Positions 1-13,432 of a DNA stretch of 64,000 nt are shown here, in pieces (positions within the stretch are counted from its first letter, which is position 1; each line of letters starts with the position of its first letter). Under the pieces are notes generated by a model that saw only the letters and a program-made list of their open reading frames with translations, made no database searches and had not been told where the DNA came from. The translations under genes and the position numbers were made by a program. Origin of the DNA: Eremophila alpestris peregrina (lineage: Eukaryota > Chordata > Aves > Passeriformes > Alaudidae). The stretch is taken from the NCBI GenBank assembly GCA_009792885.1, contig WMCF01000015.1:13911667-13975666 (forward strand), in the 5' to 3' direction.

Positions 1-3000
1 TGGTCAGTGGAGCCTGTAGAGCTGTTGTGCCTACATCTGGAATAACAGGAGCTCAGACACTCAGCACAAACCTGCTGTGGTGCTGAAGCTGGGCCAGCTG
101 AACCCCACCCAGCTGAGAGTAAAGGTGTTAAATACATTACATGTACTATAGTAGTTCTTTCTGTATCAAGGCCCATTCATAAGATGGGTGGTCAGTGAAG
201 AGGCAGCAGCAGGAGGCAGAGGAAGGCTGCCACCATACAAAAACTGGGACACAGAAGGGGCTGATCCACAGCAAGTGTTCAGCTCACAGCAACAGGAAGA
301 ACACAGAACCAGCTCTGTAACCAGAACCAGCAGCCAGGAATAGCCACCGGATCCCACCACTTGGATAACCATTGTACATCAAGAGATGAGTGTTTACACC
401 CCTCACCTGCTAAATTACATGGTGCATGCAAAAGTGTCACTCACTTCAGCTGGTGGCCTGGACCTCAGTTTGCTTGCCCACATGAGACTAGGGATATCAG
501 ATGAGAAGCACTGGGAGTTTTGGAAAGTGAAGCCAAAGATGCTGAGAGACAGAAGTGGTAAGAGCTGCACTGACAGATATCCATATCAATGTGTTTCTAC
601 ACCTATAAATATGTGCATTAATTGCAATTTACATGCATGCAATTTCTGAATTAGGAAGTAATTCCCACATTATACACAAACACATGCATGTGAATTAAGA
701 ACACTCTCCCACATCACTGTCTTTAGCTAAGATATCATTTTACCCCTTATATACAACCAAAGCAACTCAAATTCAAAATTATGAACCTAAAGTAAAATTA
801 GTTGGAAAACAGCCATTGAGCAATCCAAGGGCTGAAATATATTAGCTTTTATATAAGCTTGTAGTTCACAGAAATTTGAATAAAGTCTCCAGCCTGCTTA
901 AGGATCCCAGATTTACAGAAGAAAGCACAAATTCCACTCAATCAAAAGGAGAGCAAAGAAAAACCTAAGGGAAGAAGAAAATACCATAAAAGAGCGGTCA
1001 AACGTGATCAAAGCTGAACCGATCTGAACTGAAAAAATCTTGCCAAAAAAACCTCAGCTCCAAACAAAACATGTCTAGAAGCTCTAAGAATAAGAAACTG
1101 TTTCCTAGACAAATTTTAGTCCAATCTAAGTGACATTGCTGTGTAAAGCAATCTAAGCAACTTCATGAGTCCAAGAGGATGGCAGAAAAAAAGATGAGCA
1201 CTTAGCAATTTCAGCCTTAATGTAACATCAACCACACCAGCAATCATAGCCTTCAACTACCTTTATATGCAAGGTAAGCCACTAAGAAGAGAAATTCATA
1301 CATGGTGCAGATAATGAGGTTAATTTTTCTGTGAGCTATCTGGACATTATTATAGTACGTTATCAGTGCTTTGCTAAAATTTCTCTCACTAAGGAAATCA
1401 ATCTTCCCTTCTTGGCTAGAGCATAAAGGCTGAGATTTATAAAGCCTTTTAAGGTGCCTCTAAAATTAATGGGAATTGGATGTCCTCATTACCTACATGC
1501 TTTGAAAAACTCAGCCAAAATGCATAAAATGTATAGACAGTGGCTATCATTAAAACCTCTCCAATTCTGCCTTTGAAAGTGGATAAGGATATCATCATGT
1601 TCAAATGATTCCCTGTAAAGAATTTAGCACCAGGAATATTTAGCGAACTCTACAGTGCCCACTGTAAATTACTTTCAAAGGCATGTGCAAAGACTTTATT
1701 GGTGCCTACACAAACAACTGCATGAAGTAATTCAGTGAAGTGAATCTCTGGGGATGAGTTGCCAGCACTGCAGTCCTGAAGGAACGGAATTTATTCTATA
1801 TCCTAAGTAGCCATATTGTTGCTCCAGTTGGGAAAGGTCTGGTGACATGAGGCTATATATCCTCAGAACTAATTGTGTGCTGGTGTGCAGAGTGCAGTCC
1901 AAAGGCATGAGTGCAATGGAGTTGTTCCCACTGGTTCTGTTGAGCATGTTGTCAAAATCATGCCTAGTTCCCCTCCACCTGAAAACCTCAATAAATCATC
2001 TCCATTTCACCATTGCCACCCTTGGGGGCAAAAGCCATATTGTTCTAGATCAGCTCTCCTTCTTTGTCCTTTTTTATAATTTTTCCCTATATTCTGAGTA
2101 AAAGGGGCATCCTTGCCAGCTGCCTTCTTCCCTAGTCTTGACCGTGCCTCCTTTCTCATCCCAGCTGGCTGGTAAATAAAAGTGGAACTAAATCCTGTGT
2201 CTGAAGTGTTACAGTGAGGGTCATGAAAACTCTGAGCAAAGTTTTTGCTGCTGTTGCTACCTTGCTAGCAGAACCCAGATGGACTAGTTTATATCTAGCT
2301 CTGGCACTGATATCATAAACATAAGCAGTGCAATCACATTCCACAGCGGAGTGCAGATGAGAAAAACCAAAGGAGAAAAGATTCAGCCTTATGTAATTTC
2401 CATGATTAAAATCAACAGCAATGTTTGACTAATTGGCCCACCAAGGCCCTTTCATTGACATCATTTAAATTAGCTTAAGAACAGAACAAGGTTAAAAAAA
2501 CAGCACCATTCACCTACCAACAGGGCTGCACAGTCTCTTCACTGAGTTTGTGTTGCACAAAACTGCTTCCTTCTTTCTGCAGAAACCCCACAAAGCCTCC
2601 CAAGCTTTCTGGTGGAGTGCCCCACTGAAAAGTGAGACTGACCAACGTGTTCATTGTCAGCATCACCACACATTGCACTTCTGAACAGGGGCACGACACC
2701 ATTAAGGGACTACAAGAAGAGGATGAAAACACACATTCTCCCTCTCCTGCTCCGGGTCATTGCCTTATCTTTGTGCGTGTCCTGCAGATTTACATGGAGG
2801 CAGGAAAATCAGCAATTTCTGTTCCAGTCACTAAGATCAATGTGACCTCATGCATCATGGAAAAGTAGTTTTATCCCCATGCACTCATGCTCAGGGTAGA
2901 TGGAGCTTTTCCTGTGTCTGCTTTCAAATTAGTTTCAAAGTATTTGAAAGAAGCCATGGGAAGGCTGAGATAGAAGAGGACCAGGTAGGATTCTAGACAT

Positions 3001-6000
3001 TTCTTTCAAAGCCGTTAGTGAGATCTCTATTGAGAAGGTCCTGGGCCATGAGGTAGGCACTAGCCCTGACAAAAGACCCCCTGAGAGACTTTGTCTGCAT
3101 CTGCCCAGGTCTATCTGATGGAAATAATGATCCAGAAAACAGAGATTTAGGTGAACTTTGTTATATAACTGTCACTGAACTCACATTTGCAGCGGCAGGC
3201 CAGCGGTGACAGAAACCACTCTGGCAACTGCTAATTGGCCTTAGTAAGGAGTAAGTCAGAGAGATTGGCCTGGGGCAATGTAATTAGCAAAGTCATTGGC
3301 AGCTTATGCCAACAGTCTAATTTAGAAAGTAATAAATAGTTAAAAACAGCAGTCTCCTGGGGGTGGGAGAATGAATGTGCTAGGACAGCTGACACAGTGA
3401 AGCAGCTACTGCCCCAGGTGGAAACACCCTATGTAGAGGCTGAGCTGCCACCAAGCACCTGACATGTCCCCCTGTCAGAGCAAACATCTGCACCCCAGAG
3501 CCCGGGATGCTGGTCTATACTGGACTGAGGCTGATTCAGGGGGTCTGATTCATGTGTGTCGTACATAATAGAACAGAATTCTTGGAATAAAAAATCACTT
3601 TCCACCCACTAAACTCACCTTATGAAGTAAAAAAAGTTTTAGATGGTGCATCCCTGTGTGATGTGGGTCTGCTCCTGTGGCCACCCCACACTTTGCCCTC
3701 ACTTCAGAGGATTTGGCTATGACTTAAGGCGAGGAGCTGCACAAAAGAGGAATTTCCAGGCTGTGCCTTGCCCAGGCTCACTTCACCATGCATCCAACAG
3801 GGTGAAAACCAGTGGGCAAGGGCCCATCTGTCAGCTCACAGAGCTGGGGGCTGTGGGGAGGGGGAAGCAACAGTGAGGGAATAAAGAGAAGTGGGGAATG
3901 GGCTCTGCTCCCAAACACCTTGCTCAGCACAAGGCTTGATGTAATTTGCTGCCCATAGATTAAGAGTGAATTATTGTGTCCTGCAGCAAAGCTGAAGCAG
4001 GGAGGTGTGCAAGAGGCACAGTGTTTCCCAGAGCAGCTCCTGAGATGAGGCAGCTACCCAGCTTCTGCATTGCTCAGAGCAAAGCCTTGAGATGCAGAGT
4101 AGCCCGAAGTAATGAGCCTGGCTCTGGCAATAAAGTGAGCGTGGCAGTAAAGTGAAACAGCCGTTATGTACTTGGCAACGGCTCTAGCCTTGAGATAACC
4201 TGCTTTTTAATTGAGCTGAGGAATGTTTTCATTCTTTCTCAAGTTGCATATTATTTATGGGTACAATGTATAATAATAAAAATTACATCTCCTGGAAAAA
4301 AACAATGAGCAGAGAGTCAGCTGGCAGAACACCACACAGCGAGCGTATATTTTCTAGAGAGGTAGTCATCTATTTTAAGTAGCATTGTGCTCTGTTTCAC
4401 TGTGGTAAACCCACACAGAAAGCAGCAGAACACTAGCGATGTTTTTGCACGTACAAAGAAACCCTTTTTAAAAGCACAACCTCTAGGCATGTGCTATAAA
4501 GTACCTCACCTCTGAGTTCTGTGCACTCATCTTTTCACAGACCTTTCCCAATCTGTATTCCAGCAAAGATGCTGGTGGAGGGAATGGTCACAAAAGGTAC
4601 ACCCCATGCCACTGCTCTGAAGTGTTCATTCTCAGCAGAGCACCTTCCCTGTCCTCCATAAAGGGAGCAGCAAAAATTGCTACCAATTTCCTTCCATGCT
4701 TCAATGTGCTGAGCACCAGCACCACTGGCAATTGGGGGAAGGGGGAAGAATGCACTGCCTTTATCCATTTTTAATTGCTGGAGACTGTAAAGTTGATCTT
4801 CGGGAAATAAATACTTTACTACTTTCCTCTCCCCCTCTCAGCACACCAGCACATTTGGGTTATCGATGGGCATTTAATAATAACTTTCAATACCGGAATT
4901 TTCTGAATTGCTTCTTCAGGTTTTTGCTCCAAACCACCGTGGTTGGATTACTCATGGGAAAAGCTGAGCAAATGGATTTTATGTAGTGTGCGTCTGCACG
5001 GAGAGAGAGTGAGAGAGCACAGAACCACTTAAATGATAAATCAAATATTTTTTTAAGTATTTTCCTTTGTGCAATAACCTTTTATTACAACCCTGCTGCC
5101 ACAAATAAGCTGTTTAACACTTTGTGCCCTGTCGTCCTATGTGAACAGTAGAAGCAGGGTTGTGCTGCACACATTATCTTAAAAAATGTTTGCAGCCAAT
5201 AGGTCTTGAATTTTAAATGGGAACAGGGCTGCCTACAGGTTTGTTAGCCTGACACCTACTTGTCTTTGGGCCTAGAAACCAAACGTGAGGAGAACTGACT
5301 GAGGAAAAGAAAAATGAAGGCTGAAAAAGGGAAAGAAAAGGAAAGAATGCTGTACCTATAATGTAAATCTCATGTTTAATTAGGAGGGCTGAAGAATTGT
5401 GGCCAGGAAAAACATGTTTCTCTGTAAGTGGTTTTGAATAGCAGTGAAGATGAATATAACAAGGCTGGCAAATACACCTTGGAGGGTGGCTGCAAGAATA
5501 AAATCGATTTATTTAATAATTTAGAAATTGCTTCCAGCCATATCTCCCATTAAAATCTGAAGGCCATTGTATTCTGTATTTCTTTGGTCTTTTTTCTCCA
5601 CTTTAGTTATGCTTCACCAGCTTTAATAAATAAGTAATACATGGGGGGAAAAACACTTATCTCGAGTGCTTTGCCACAGCCCTGTAGGGCTCTTTGATTC
5701 TTTCTAACTCTAAATAGATCAAGTCAGGAACAATCATCTCCCTGGAGAAGAATTATGTTTCAGGGTTAATACTTTAAATATAAGCATGGAAGTCCAAAAA
5801 TCAAAATTAAAACTGTGTTAATGATTGTCAAAGATCAAAGCATGTAAACAACATATTACATGCATATTCTACTTCCTAAAACCAAAGGAAAAATCACCTG
5901 GATATGTAAACAGCAGTCAGTAGCTACATGTTCTTATGTAGGATGAGTTAATGGAAAATGAGACATAATGAGAGTAAAAATTAATCCAGGGACAACATTT

Positions 6001-9000
6001 TTTTATTCTATCACCCATTTTGAAGTTTTCCCTTGATAAATGCTTCTGCAGCTCAGGCTTCCTGTGATTTTTCTCCTGGTAGTGTTTTGACCTAAGTTGT
6101 TACAGATCCTTGTTTTATACTGTGCATTTTAGAAAGAAAATATATTGTACAGTCCTGCTTAATCAATTAAACATTAAGTACTCACCACCTTACTCATGCA
6201 AAAGCAAATATAGTCCAGGCACAATTCTTCTGCAACTATTTTATGTAAAATTCATGGTGTGAATTCTATAAACAATTTATAAAGTCAAGTATGAGTTTGA
6301 TATAGGTGCATATCAGCAATGTAGGCCAACTTCATTTACACTGGGAAGTTAAACAAAAGTACAGAAAATGCCTTTCTGCCCACTTGAGTTTGATGATAAA
6401 GCAAGCTGCATGGTCAGAGGGACCTTTCTTCTCCGCTCTGGCACTTTAATGCTTTCACTTGGAAGACCAATAGAAAAGCTGAACTCTGCTGTAGCAACAG
6501 CTATAACAATATTCATTCTTTTCAGTCAAGTACTTCCAATTTCTCCTAATATTGTTCATTTTAGCCATTCTAAAACTAAATAAAATGGAGAAAGGAGAAA
6601 GAAAAAAGCACACACTAAAAGCCACTATAAAAGAACTGGCTGAATGGATGCCTTTCAATTGATGTCATCAGACTTCAGATAAATAAATGCTAAATTTCGT
6701 CAACGTGCTCTTACTTTTCCCAAAATACCAACAAAAAGTAGCTTTAGAAAGGGCTTACATAATAGCCCATGTAGTTTTCCTTCAGCAGCTTGGCAAGGCA
6801 GCACTCCCCACCTCAAACTGCTGTCTAGCAAGCCAAGAGTGGGCCATGGGAGCAGAGCCAGTGGTTCTGATCCACGATTAAACCGTGATTCGGGTGGGAT
6901 CCAGGCCTGATTAGACCCCAACTCCCAACACCTCAGCATGCTCATTTCTATACCTCAGCACGCTCAGACCCTCTTCCCATAGTCTTGGTAGTGTATGGCT
7001 TTGTCCACACATGGTTTGGGGGACAAACCAGTCCATCTAGCTGCTTGCCAGCATGGCCTGGTGAGACTAGGAAAGAAGCTGACTCCTGAGATCCCACACC
7101 AAAACACTTAACAGCTTTTTTGGCTGCACATGGACAAAACCCTGCTGACTGGCTGAAATTCTGCCTGAGTTTCTCTGGCAATTGCCAGAGCATGGCTGAA
7201 ATTTTCCCACACCAGGAACTTGTGGGTGAGAAAACAACATGAGGGGAGAAAATCAAACACAGCCCCTTTGCACCCTCATCACCCATAAACAGGCAGGCGT
7301 GCATCCCTTCAGCACTGGATGTTTTCAGTTTCTTTTCTTAAGGTTATGGGCAGTTCTCATCATTCCTGCAGACCTAAGGGGAAGATAGTGAAGGCTGTAA
7401 CATGACCTTGATGGTTTAGAAGGCAGGGCAAGGATGAAGATTCAGAGCACTGCTGTGTGGGCAGATGTGACACTCACCCTCAAAGACAGTCTCTTTGAAC
7501 AGTCTCACACTGCTCCTTGCAAGAGCTTTTTTCAGATCTTTAGGGGCTCTCTTCAGCCAGCTCCAAGAAGACCCCCATAGCCCCTAGTAGGTCTTGCAGA
7601 CAGCAGCCATTTTAAGGGTTTCTTCCATTAGGGAACCCCTGAGAACTGGTGCTTATAGAGAACTGATTGCTGGGCAGAGAAAGAAAAGCAGATGATGGGT
7701 GGCTTGTGAGCTTCCCTCATCCCCTCCTTTCCATCTCAGGTAGCTTGCTGCCTTGTCAGGCTCAGATAAGCAGAGCAGTGGCTGTGGCCAGCATGGCCAG
7801 CATGCCATATTCCAACAGCCAGCTTTCCCTATAATCCTTATTATTCCTTACTGTTGAAATGGGGGAGGGGAAGAAGGAGGATTTTACTGCTTTTTGTGCC
7901 TGTGCAGGGCTATGAGTTCTCTCTTGTCTGCACAGGGGCAGGCTCACTGCTCCTGTGTGTGACCTGCAAGAAACCAAGCAAAAGGGAGGAGGAGGAATTG
8001 CTGAAGCAAGCAAGGGACAAAAGTGACTTGTTTGTCACTGATGCTGCTGCTGCAGAGTTGCTAAGGAGAGGCACAAAGCCCCCTGGACATTACCACTGGA
8101 AACTCATGAGGAAGCTCACAGCCACATCCCGGGCACAGATTGCAAGTCCTCCTCTCCCAAGGCAGACACAAGGCATGGGGGCTTAGGAGGAGGAGGGAGG
8201 GGGGTTCAGGAAGGAAAGAAGGGGACCAGTCCCTTTCCCAAAAGGATGGAAATGAACTGAAAAGGAGTGGGTGGAGATCAGCGTGGGCAGACTGTGGGGT
8301 TTTTTGGGGTGTGTTTCTTTCTTGTTACAAAGTTTGCCCCTCCTCTCAGGATATTATCTTTTTTTAAAGTTTTATTCATGAGTTGTTAACCGTTTTGTTT
8401 AGCAAATCGGTTTATCCCAATGACCTTTCCCTGCTTTAATTTTCGAGATGGCAGATGGCTCTAAAGAAATCCCCCTTAAATGCAGGACCAGACCCAGCCT
8501 GTTTTTTCACACACTGGACCTGCATCAACATGCCAAGCACAGCTCCAGAAAAAAGGACAAAGTCCCCAAGAAAGAAGTAGGGAGGGAGAAGGAGGGGGAA
8601 GGGAAGAGAGAGAGGGACTAGACAGAGCCCAGGTTGACTATTTTCTTCATTGTTAATTGTCTGGGATTTCTCTCTGGTGCTGTTTGCAACACCCCACTAC
8701 TTCTCTCTGCACAGAGGCAACAAGCTCCATGGAGGATGTCCTGTAGGATTGGTGTCCCAAGGTGTATGTTGCAGGAGGTTGACGTGAGAGGGAGGAGAAA
8801 TAGATGGGAGTGAGAGACCTGTGCAGGAATGAAAGGCAGGAATGCAGAGAGCAGAGGCAACGCTGAACCAAGCTGAGCAGCTGCACTGGTATGAAAATAC
8901 AAACCGGGGACAAAGGGTTGGAAGGAAATACAGAAAAAAAAGCAGCCTGAAGCCCTAGCACCCTGAACTGCCAGCTCAGCTTCCTGGTGATTCCTCATCT

Positions 9001-11933
9001 GCCACCCATGTGAAAGGCAGAGGGGCTTTCCAAAGGTAATTTATCACAATCTTTGTAGAAGATCTTAGTCCCACTCACCCTTGCTGAACACATTTCAAGT
9101 TTTAACCCATTCAGTTGTTATGGATGAATAAGTGAAATATGTTCAAGAGCCATCATTTATCTCTTCCCCATCTCTTTTCCAGAAAAACTGATACAAATTG
9201 TCCCATCTGATATCTTTCTTGAGTGGTGGTATTACCACCTGGAGATGACCAATTCCACGTGATTCTGTTCATTTTTGCCCACTGTCAGATGGCTCTGGTT
9301 GAAAATGTGGTCAGAATAGCAACTATTATTAAAAAAAAACCCAAAAAACCCAAAACCAAAACAACAACAAAAAAAAAAACCCACACAAACAAACAAAAAC
9401 AAAAGAAGCTAATGGTGAAATTCATCAGGTTCTGCAACACTGGATTCCTCCCTGACCATTTTAAGCTTATGCTTAAAATGTGAGATCCCAAACAGTGCTT
9501 GCAAATGGCAGTGTGAGCTCCTGACTCAAACCAATTCATTCCAGTCTCCAGAGGGGCTGTACAAATACAGTTCTACTAACCATTTAATCCTGTGTTTCAT
9601 TTCAAGCATTTAAGTGAACCCTATTGCTTTTCCTGGCTGGCTTCAGTCATTTTCAGGTGGAAAATTGAGGAGCGGATTCAACCACAGCATGTGACATGTC
9701 GTAGTCCATCACTAAAAAAAGATGGGGGGAAGGCCCAATCTCCTACCTCTTCCCTCTATTTCATTCAAATTTATGGAATTCCATGGGAGAAACACATGTA
9801 AGTGCTCTCCTGATCCAGTTCCTACCAATAATAAGCCCATAGCCCAGTTATAATAATTGCATTACATCACAGGATTCTGGGTTGCACTGTTGAGAAAAGG
9901 TTGCATAAGATACCAAGATCTACAGACAGGATCTTTTTTACCTCAAGAAATGTGTATGTTATGCCTGGAAAAATGCAAATTGTTGCAATCTTAAGCTTTG
10001 TCGTGGAGTCTCTTGGCTTCTTTTCATTCTGTGTGGTTTGCTTTTCACTTGGCTTTTCAAAGTTCTGTCCTGAGACCAGAGAGACAGTTGAGGAAAACAA
10101 AAGGGCCCCAACTGCATCAAAGTCTAAAAGCAGCCCTAAGTCAGTATTGATTAATCTTGTGGATGAATCTGTAAGTGCCCCTGTCTCACAGATCAGTCCT
10201 GAGCCACACACAACAAGGGAAATATTTCTGGTTTGGGGTACTCCTCCAGCATAACAAATCCAACTGCCCCCCAATTGCTTGCTGCAAGTGGTGCCTAATA
10301 GATGGAAATAAAATGGCCACAGTAATGTCCCCTCAACAATTCAAAGTTCTAACACTACTGAAGAACAGAGCCAGGCTGTTGACTTCACTGTTTGATCTCA
10401 TGTCTGAGACAAGTGACCAATTTCCCTCAATTGACTTACCTGCAGGGCACAGGTTGGGAATTTTTTTCAGATTTTGCTTATTCCCAGAATGGATTGTGAT
10501 TTCCTCAAGTGTTTTCATTCCAACCATTTTTCCCTAGTGTTTGATTTCTGTGTAATGTCAGTTGATGAGATGGTCCATGATTATTTCTGTTCCCTGATGC
10601 TCTTCAGAGCCTGGAGGTCTATCAAACCACTGTGGCCTCCATTCACTCTAGGAGAGGTAGCAGCAAAACAGCATTTGGAGATTTTATAAAATATTAAACC
10701 TCCTGTTTTCTAGGCCACACAGTCCTTGCCTGAGGCAGCATTCATATAAAAAGTTAAGCTATTACAAGATTTATTGCCTGGATGCAAAGGAGCACACAAA
10801 ATTGAAGTCTATGTCTCAGCCAGTTGGAACACAAACAGATATTCCTTCTAAGGTGCCCTGAACTGGGCTGGAGACAGGCAACAAGACATGTGCAGTCAGC
10901 CCAGTGCAGACCAACTTGTGCTGAAATAAAAGCACCAGCCTGGAAGTATCGGTGCTGTATAAAATAATTTGATTAAAGAGGACACAGCCAGACAGAGCCC
11001 ACATACACTCTGCAGGTTCATCAGTGCAAGGGTTTCTCATCACCAGCATGCCATCAGTCACTGGCATGAGGGATCCTGACAGTGGATGTAAACAGCTGGC
11101 TGTGGAGGAACATTCAGTACACTTATTTAGATTCATCCATAGAGCCTTCAGTCACCATAAGTTTAACCATGCTGTGCTCCATATGGGCTGAAGATGTGTG
11201 GGGTTTGGGAGGGGAAATCACTGCTTTCCCCTCATATGCCAGCTGTACTCAGCATTGATACACAGACCAAGCTTCCCAGGGGTGCCTAAGAAAGATGTGC
11301 ATTTCTAAGACCTAATGCTTTATTTCTTCTCTGTGCTGCTCAGTGTCTCCAGATTGACAGATGATATATTTTTTTCATTACATTTATGTGAGGAGTATGG
11401 TTTAACAGGAGCTCAGAATCAAGAGGACTATTTTCAAGCGGTTTCACGAAGACATATGGAAGCCAGGTCCCTCTATATCCCTGATGAGACTTCTTCTATC
11501 CTAACTATTGGACATTAGCTTTCTGCCTCCAAAGTGGTAACTCTCCAGTGCTTGACAAAGCTTTCAACTCAACACTGCAGGGAAGCAGCAGCATGGTTAA
11601 TCTGCTATGCCACCTGTCTCAAACTGAATATTGTAAGATGAACCATGTACTCTGAAGAACAGATGTTGTCTTCATTGGTCATACCATACCCCCCTCACCA
11701 GAGAGCCTTTGCCTCCAGCAAAGATTTGGTATACATCCTGGAGCAAGTTTTATCCGTCACAAGTGTCATGGTGCCTCATGTACGCAGAGCCAAAACATTC
11801 ACTAATTGCAGCAGGAAAGGTATTCCCATTTTTACATGTGCACACACACTCAGACATACAACAGTAGCAGTACTCTTTCAAGCCAAAGAAACATCTAATG
11901 CCATTTCCAACCTTGATTTAGCAATAAGTCCCC
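1..11933. other. Intergenic DNA, no gene recognised
   Basis: This is AT-rich sequence with stops in all frames and only short open frames (under about 140 codons), none of which resembles a protein I know. It holds an A-rich low-complexity run at about 9331-9408, purine-rich patches near 8160-8230 and 8570-8620, and homeodomain-type TAAT-rich stretches near 3180-3350 and 4190-4300 that could be non-coding regulatory blocks. The position, upstream of PCDH8 on the side where human has a long gene-poor interval towards OLFM4, fits a regulatory desert. That assignment is inference; no splice-linked exon series or promoter was seen. Confidence 0.7.
9331..9408. repeat. A-rich low-complexity run with CA/CAAA interruptions
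   Basis: Long adenine runs are interrupted by ccc and by caaacaaac units. It is simple sequence. It creates a lysine-rich artefact open frame on the plus strand and a phenylalanine/valine-rich one on the minus strand. Confidence 0.85.
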
Positions 11934-11992
11934 ACAGAATCATAGGCTTAAGCTGGAAGGAACCTCTGGGGTCACCTCATCCAAACAACATC
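11934..11992 (-). mobile_element. CR1 LINE 3'-end fragment
   Basis: The plus strand reads as the reverse complement of an avian CR1 3' terminus: an agaatcata start, then a block like ggaaggaacctctggggtca and catccaaa, matching the usual 'pleasing' CR1 tail pattern of a tggaagg-acctct block followed by a catc-caa block. The similarity fades after about 11992, so this is a short 5'-truncated insertion or remnant. The body wording differs from the three other CR1 copies in this window, which suggests another subfamily. Confidence 0.7.
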
Positions 11993-12320
11993 CCAGAGCT
12001 TAATGCTGAAAACAATCCCCAGCTTCAGCCTTCACTGCAACCAGACTGTTTCCCCTGGCATTGAGATGACAAGTTACTAACTCCAACAGAGGATATGTTC
12101 TGACTCCAAAACCTCCAAATGTTTACAGCTATGCTCTCTGAAGAGAAAAAGAAGCTCTTTGTTCTTCTTTTCTTACCCTATTTCTAGAACATGCCTTTTC
12201 TCTCTTTCCATTGTCAGCCAAGTAACTGGGTAGTTTGATCTCAGAAATGTTCTACAGAAATGACCCAAAATTCCACAATATCACATAAGGTTGACATCTG
12301 TGTTGTTCCATCAGTGACCA

Positions 12321-13432
12321 GAGAATCATGGAATAGTTTAGGTTTGAAGGGGTCTCTAAAGTTCATCTTGTCCAGCTCCCCTGCAATTTTCAGAGATGTC
12401 TTCAACTAGATCAGTTTGCTTAGAGCCACATCCAACCTGACCTTTTTTGTTTCCAGCAATGGGACATGTACCATTTCTCTCGACAACCTGTGCCAGTGTT
12501 TCATCACTCCCACTGTAAAAAATTTCTTCCTTATATCTAATCTACATCAACCCTCTTATAATTTAAAGCCATTACCCTTGTCCTATTGCAACTGTCCCTG
12601 CTAAAAAGTCCTGTCATTCTTATAAGCTCCCTTTAGATAAACATGACAATAAGGTTTCCCCAGAGCCTTCTCTTCTGCAGGATGAACAGCCTCAATTCTC
12701 CACCTGTCTTCACAGCAGAGGTGCTCCATCCCTCTGACTATTTTTGTGACCCTCCTCCAGGCCCACTCCAACAGGTCCATGTCCTTCCTGACAGGGGATC
12801 CTAGAGCTGGATGCAGCACTGCAGCTGGGGTCTCACCAGGGCAGAGCAGAGGGGCAGGATCCCCTCCCTTGCCCTGCTGGCCACACTGGTTTTGTTGCAG
12901 CCTGGGACAGGTTTGGCTTTCTGGGCTGCAAGCACACATTGCCAGCTTGTGTCCAGTTTTTGTTCATCAGAATCTCCAAGTCCTTGTTGGTAGGGCTGAA
13001 CTCAATCCATTCATCCCCCAGCCTGTGCTCCTACCAGAGGTTGCCCTGACCCAGGGGCATGAGGCTTCCATGGCTCCATTTCTCCAGCCTGTCCAGGTTC
13101 CTCTGGATGGCATCCCATCCTTCAAGCATGTTAGCTGCACCACTCAGCTTGGTGTCATCTGCAAACTAGCTGAGGGTGCACTCCATCCCACTATCTGTGC
13201 CACTGATAAAGATATTAACAGCACTGGTCCCACTATGGACCCTGGGGGACAACATTCAGCACCAGTGTCCATCTGGACACTGACCTGGTGACCTCCATCC
13301 TCTGGGTGATACCATCCAACTAGTTCCTCATCCACTCACCAGTGCACCCATCAAATCCACAAGACTCCAGTTTGGAGAGAAGAATCTTGTGGGGGATCAT
13401 ATCAAAGACCTTACAGAAGTCCAGACAGAACA
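12321..13432 (-). mobile_element. CR1 LINE, 5'-truncated, about 1.1 kb, with dead reverse transcriptase
   Basis: Read on the minus strand, this is the last 1.1 kb of a CR1 retrotransposon: the C-terminal part of ORF2 (end of the palm, thumb and tail of the reverse transcriptase) and the short 3' UTR. The catalytic FADD box is legible at complement(13154..13165), but the codon just before it is a stop (TAG at complement 13166..13168). Further on, frames shift: one intact piece of 112 codons lies at 12601-12939 and includes a block like the CR1 'LLEW..RR.TK..RG.EHL' region. The 3' end is at 12321, next to an agaatcatg remnant of the terminal octamer repeat. It is an inactive fossil copy. The plus-strand open frame of 181 codons across it is an antisense shadow. 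Confidence 0.92.

Noticed and set aside
12746..13291. 181-codon plus-strand open frame
   Set aside because: It is the antisense of a minus-strand CR1 reverse-transcriptase fragment.
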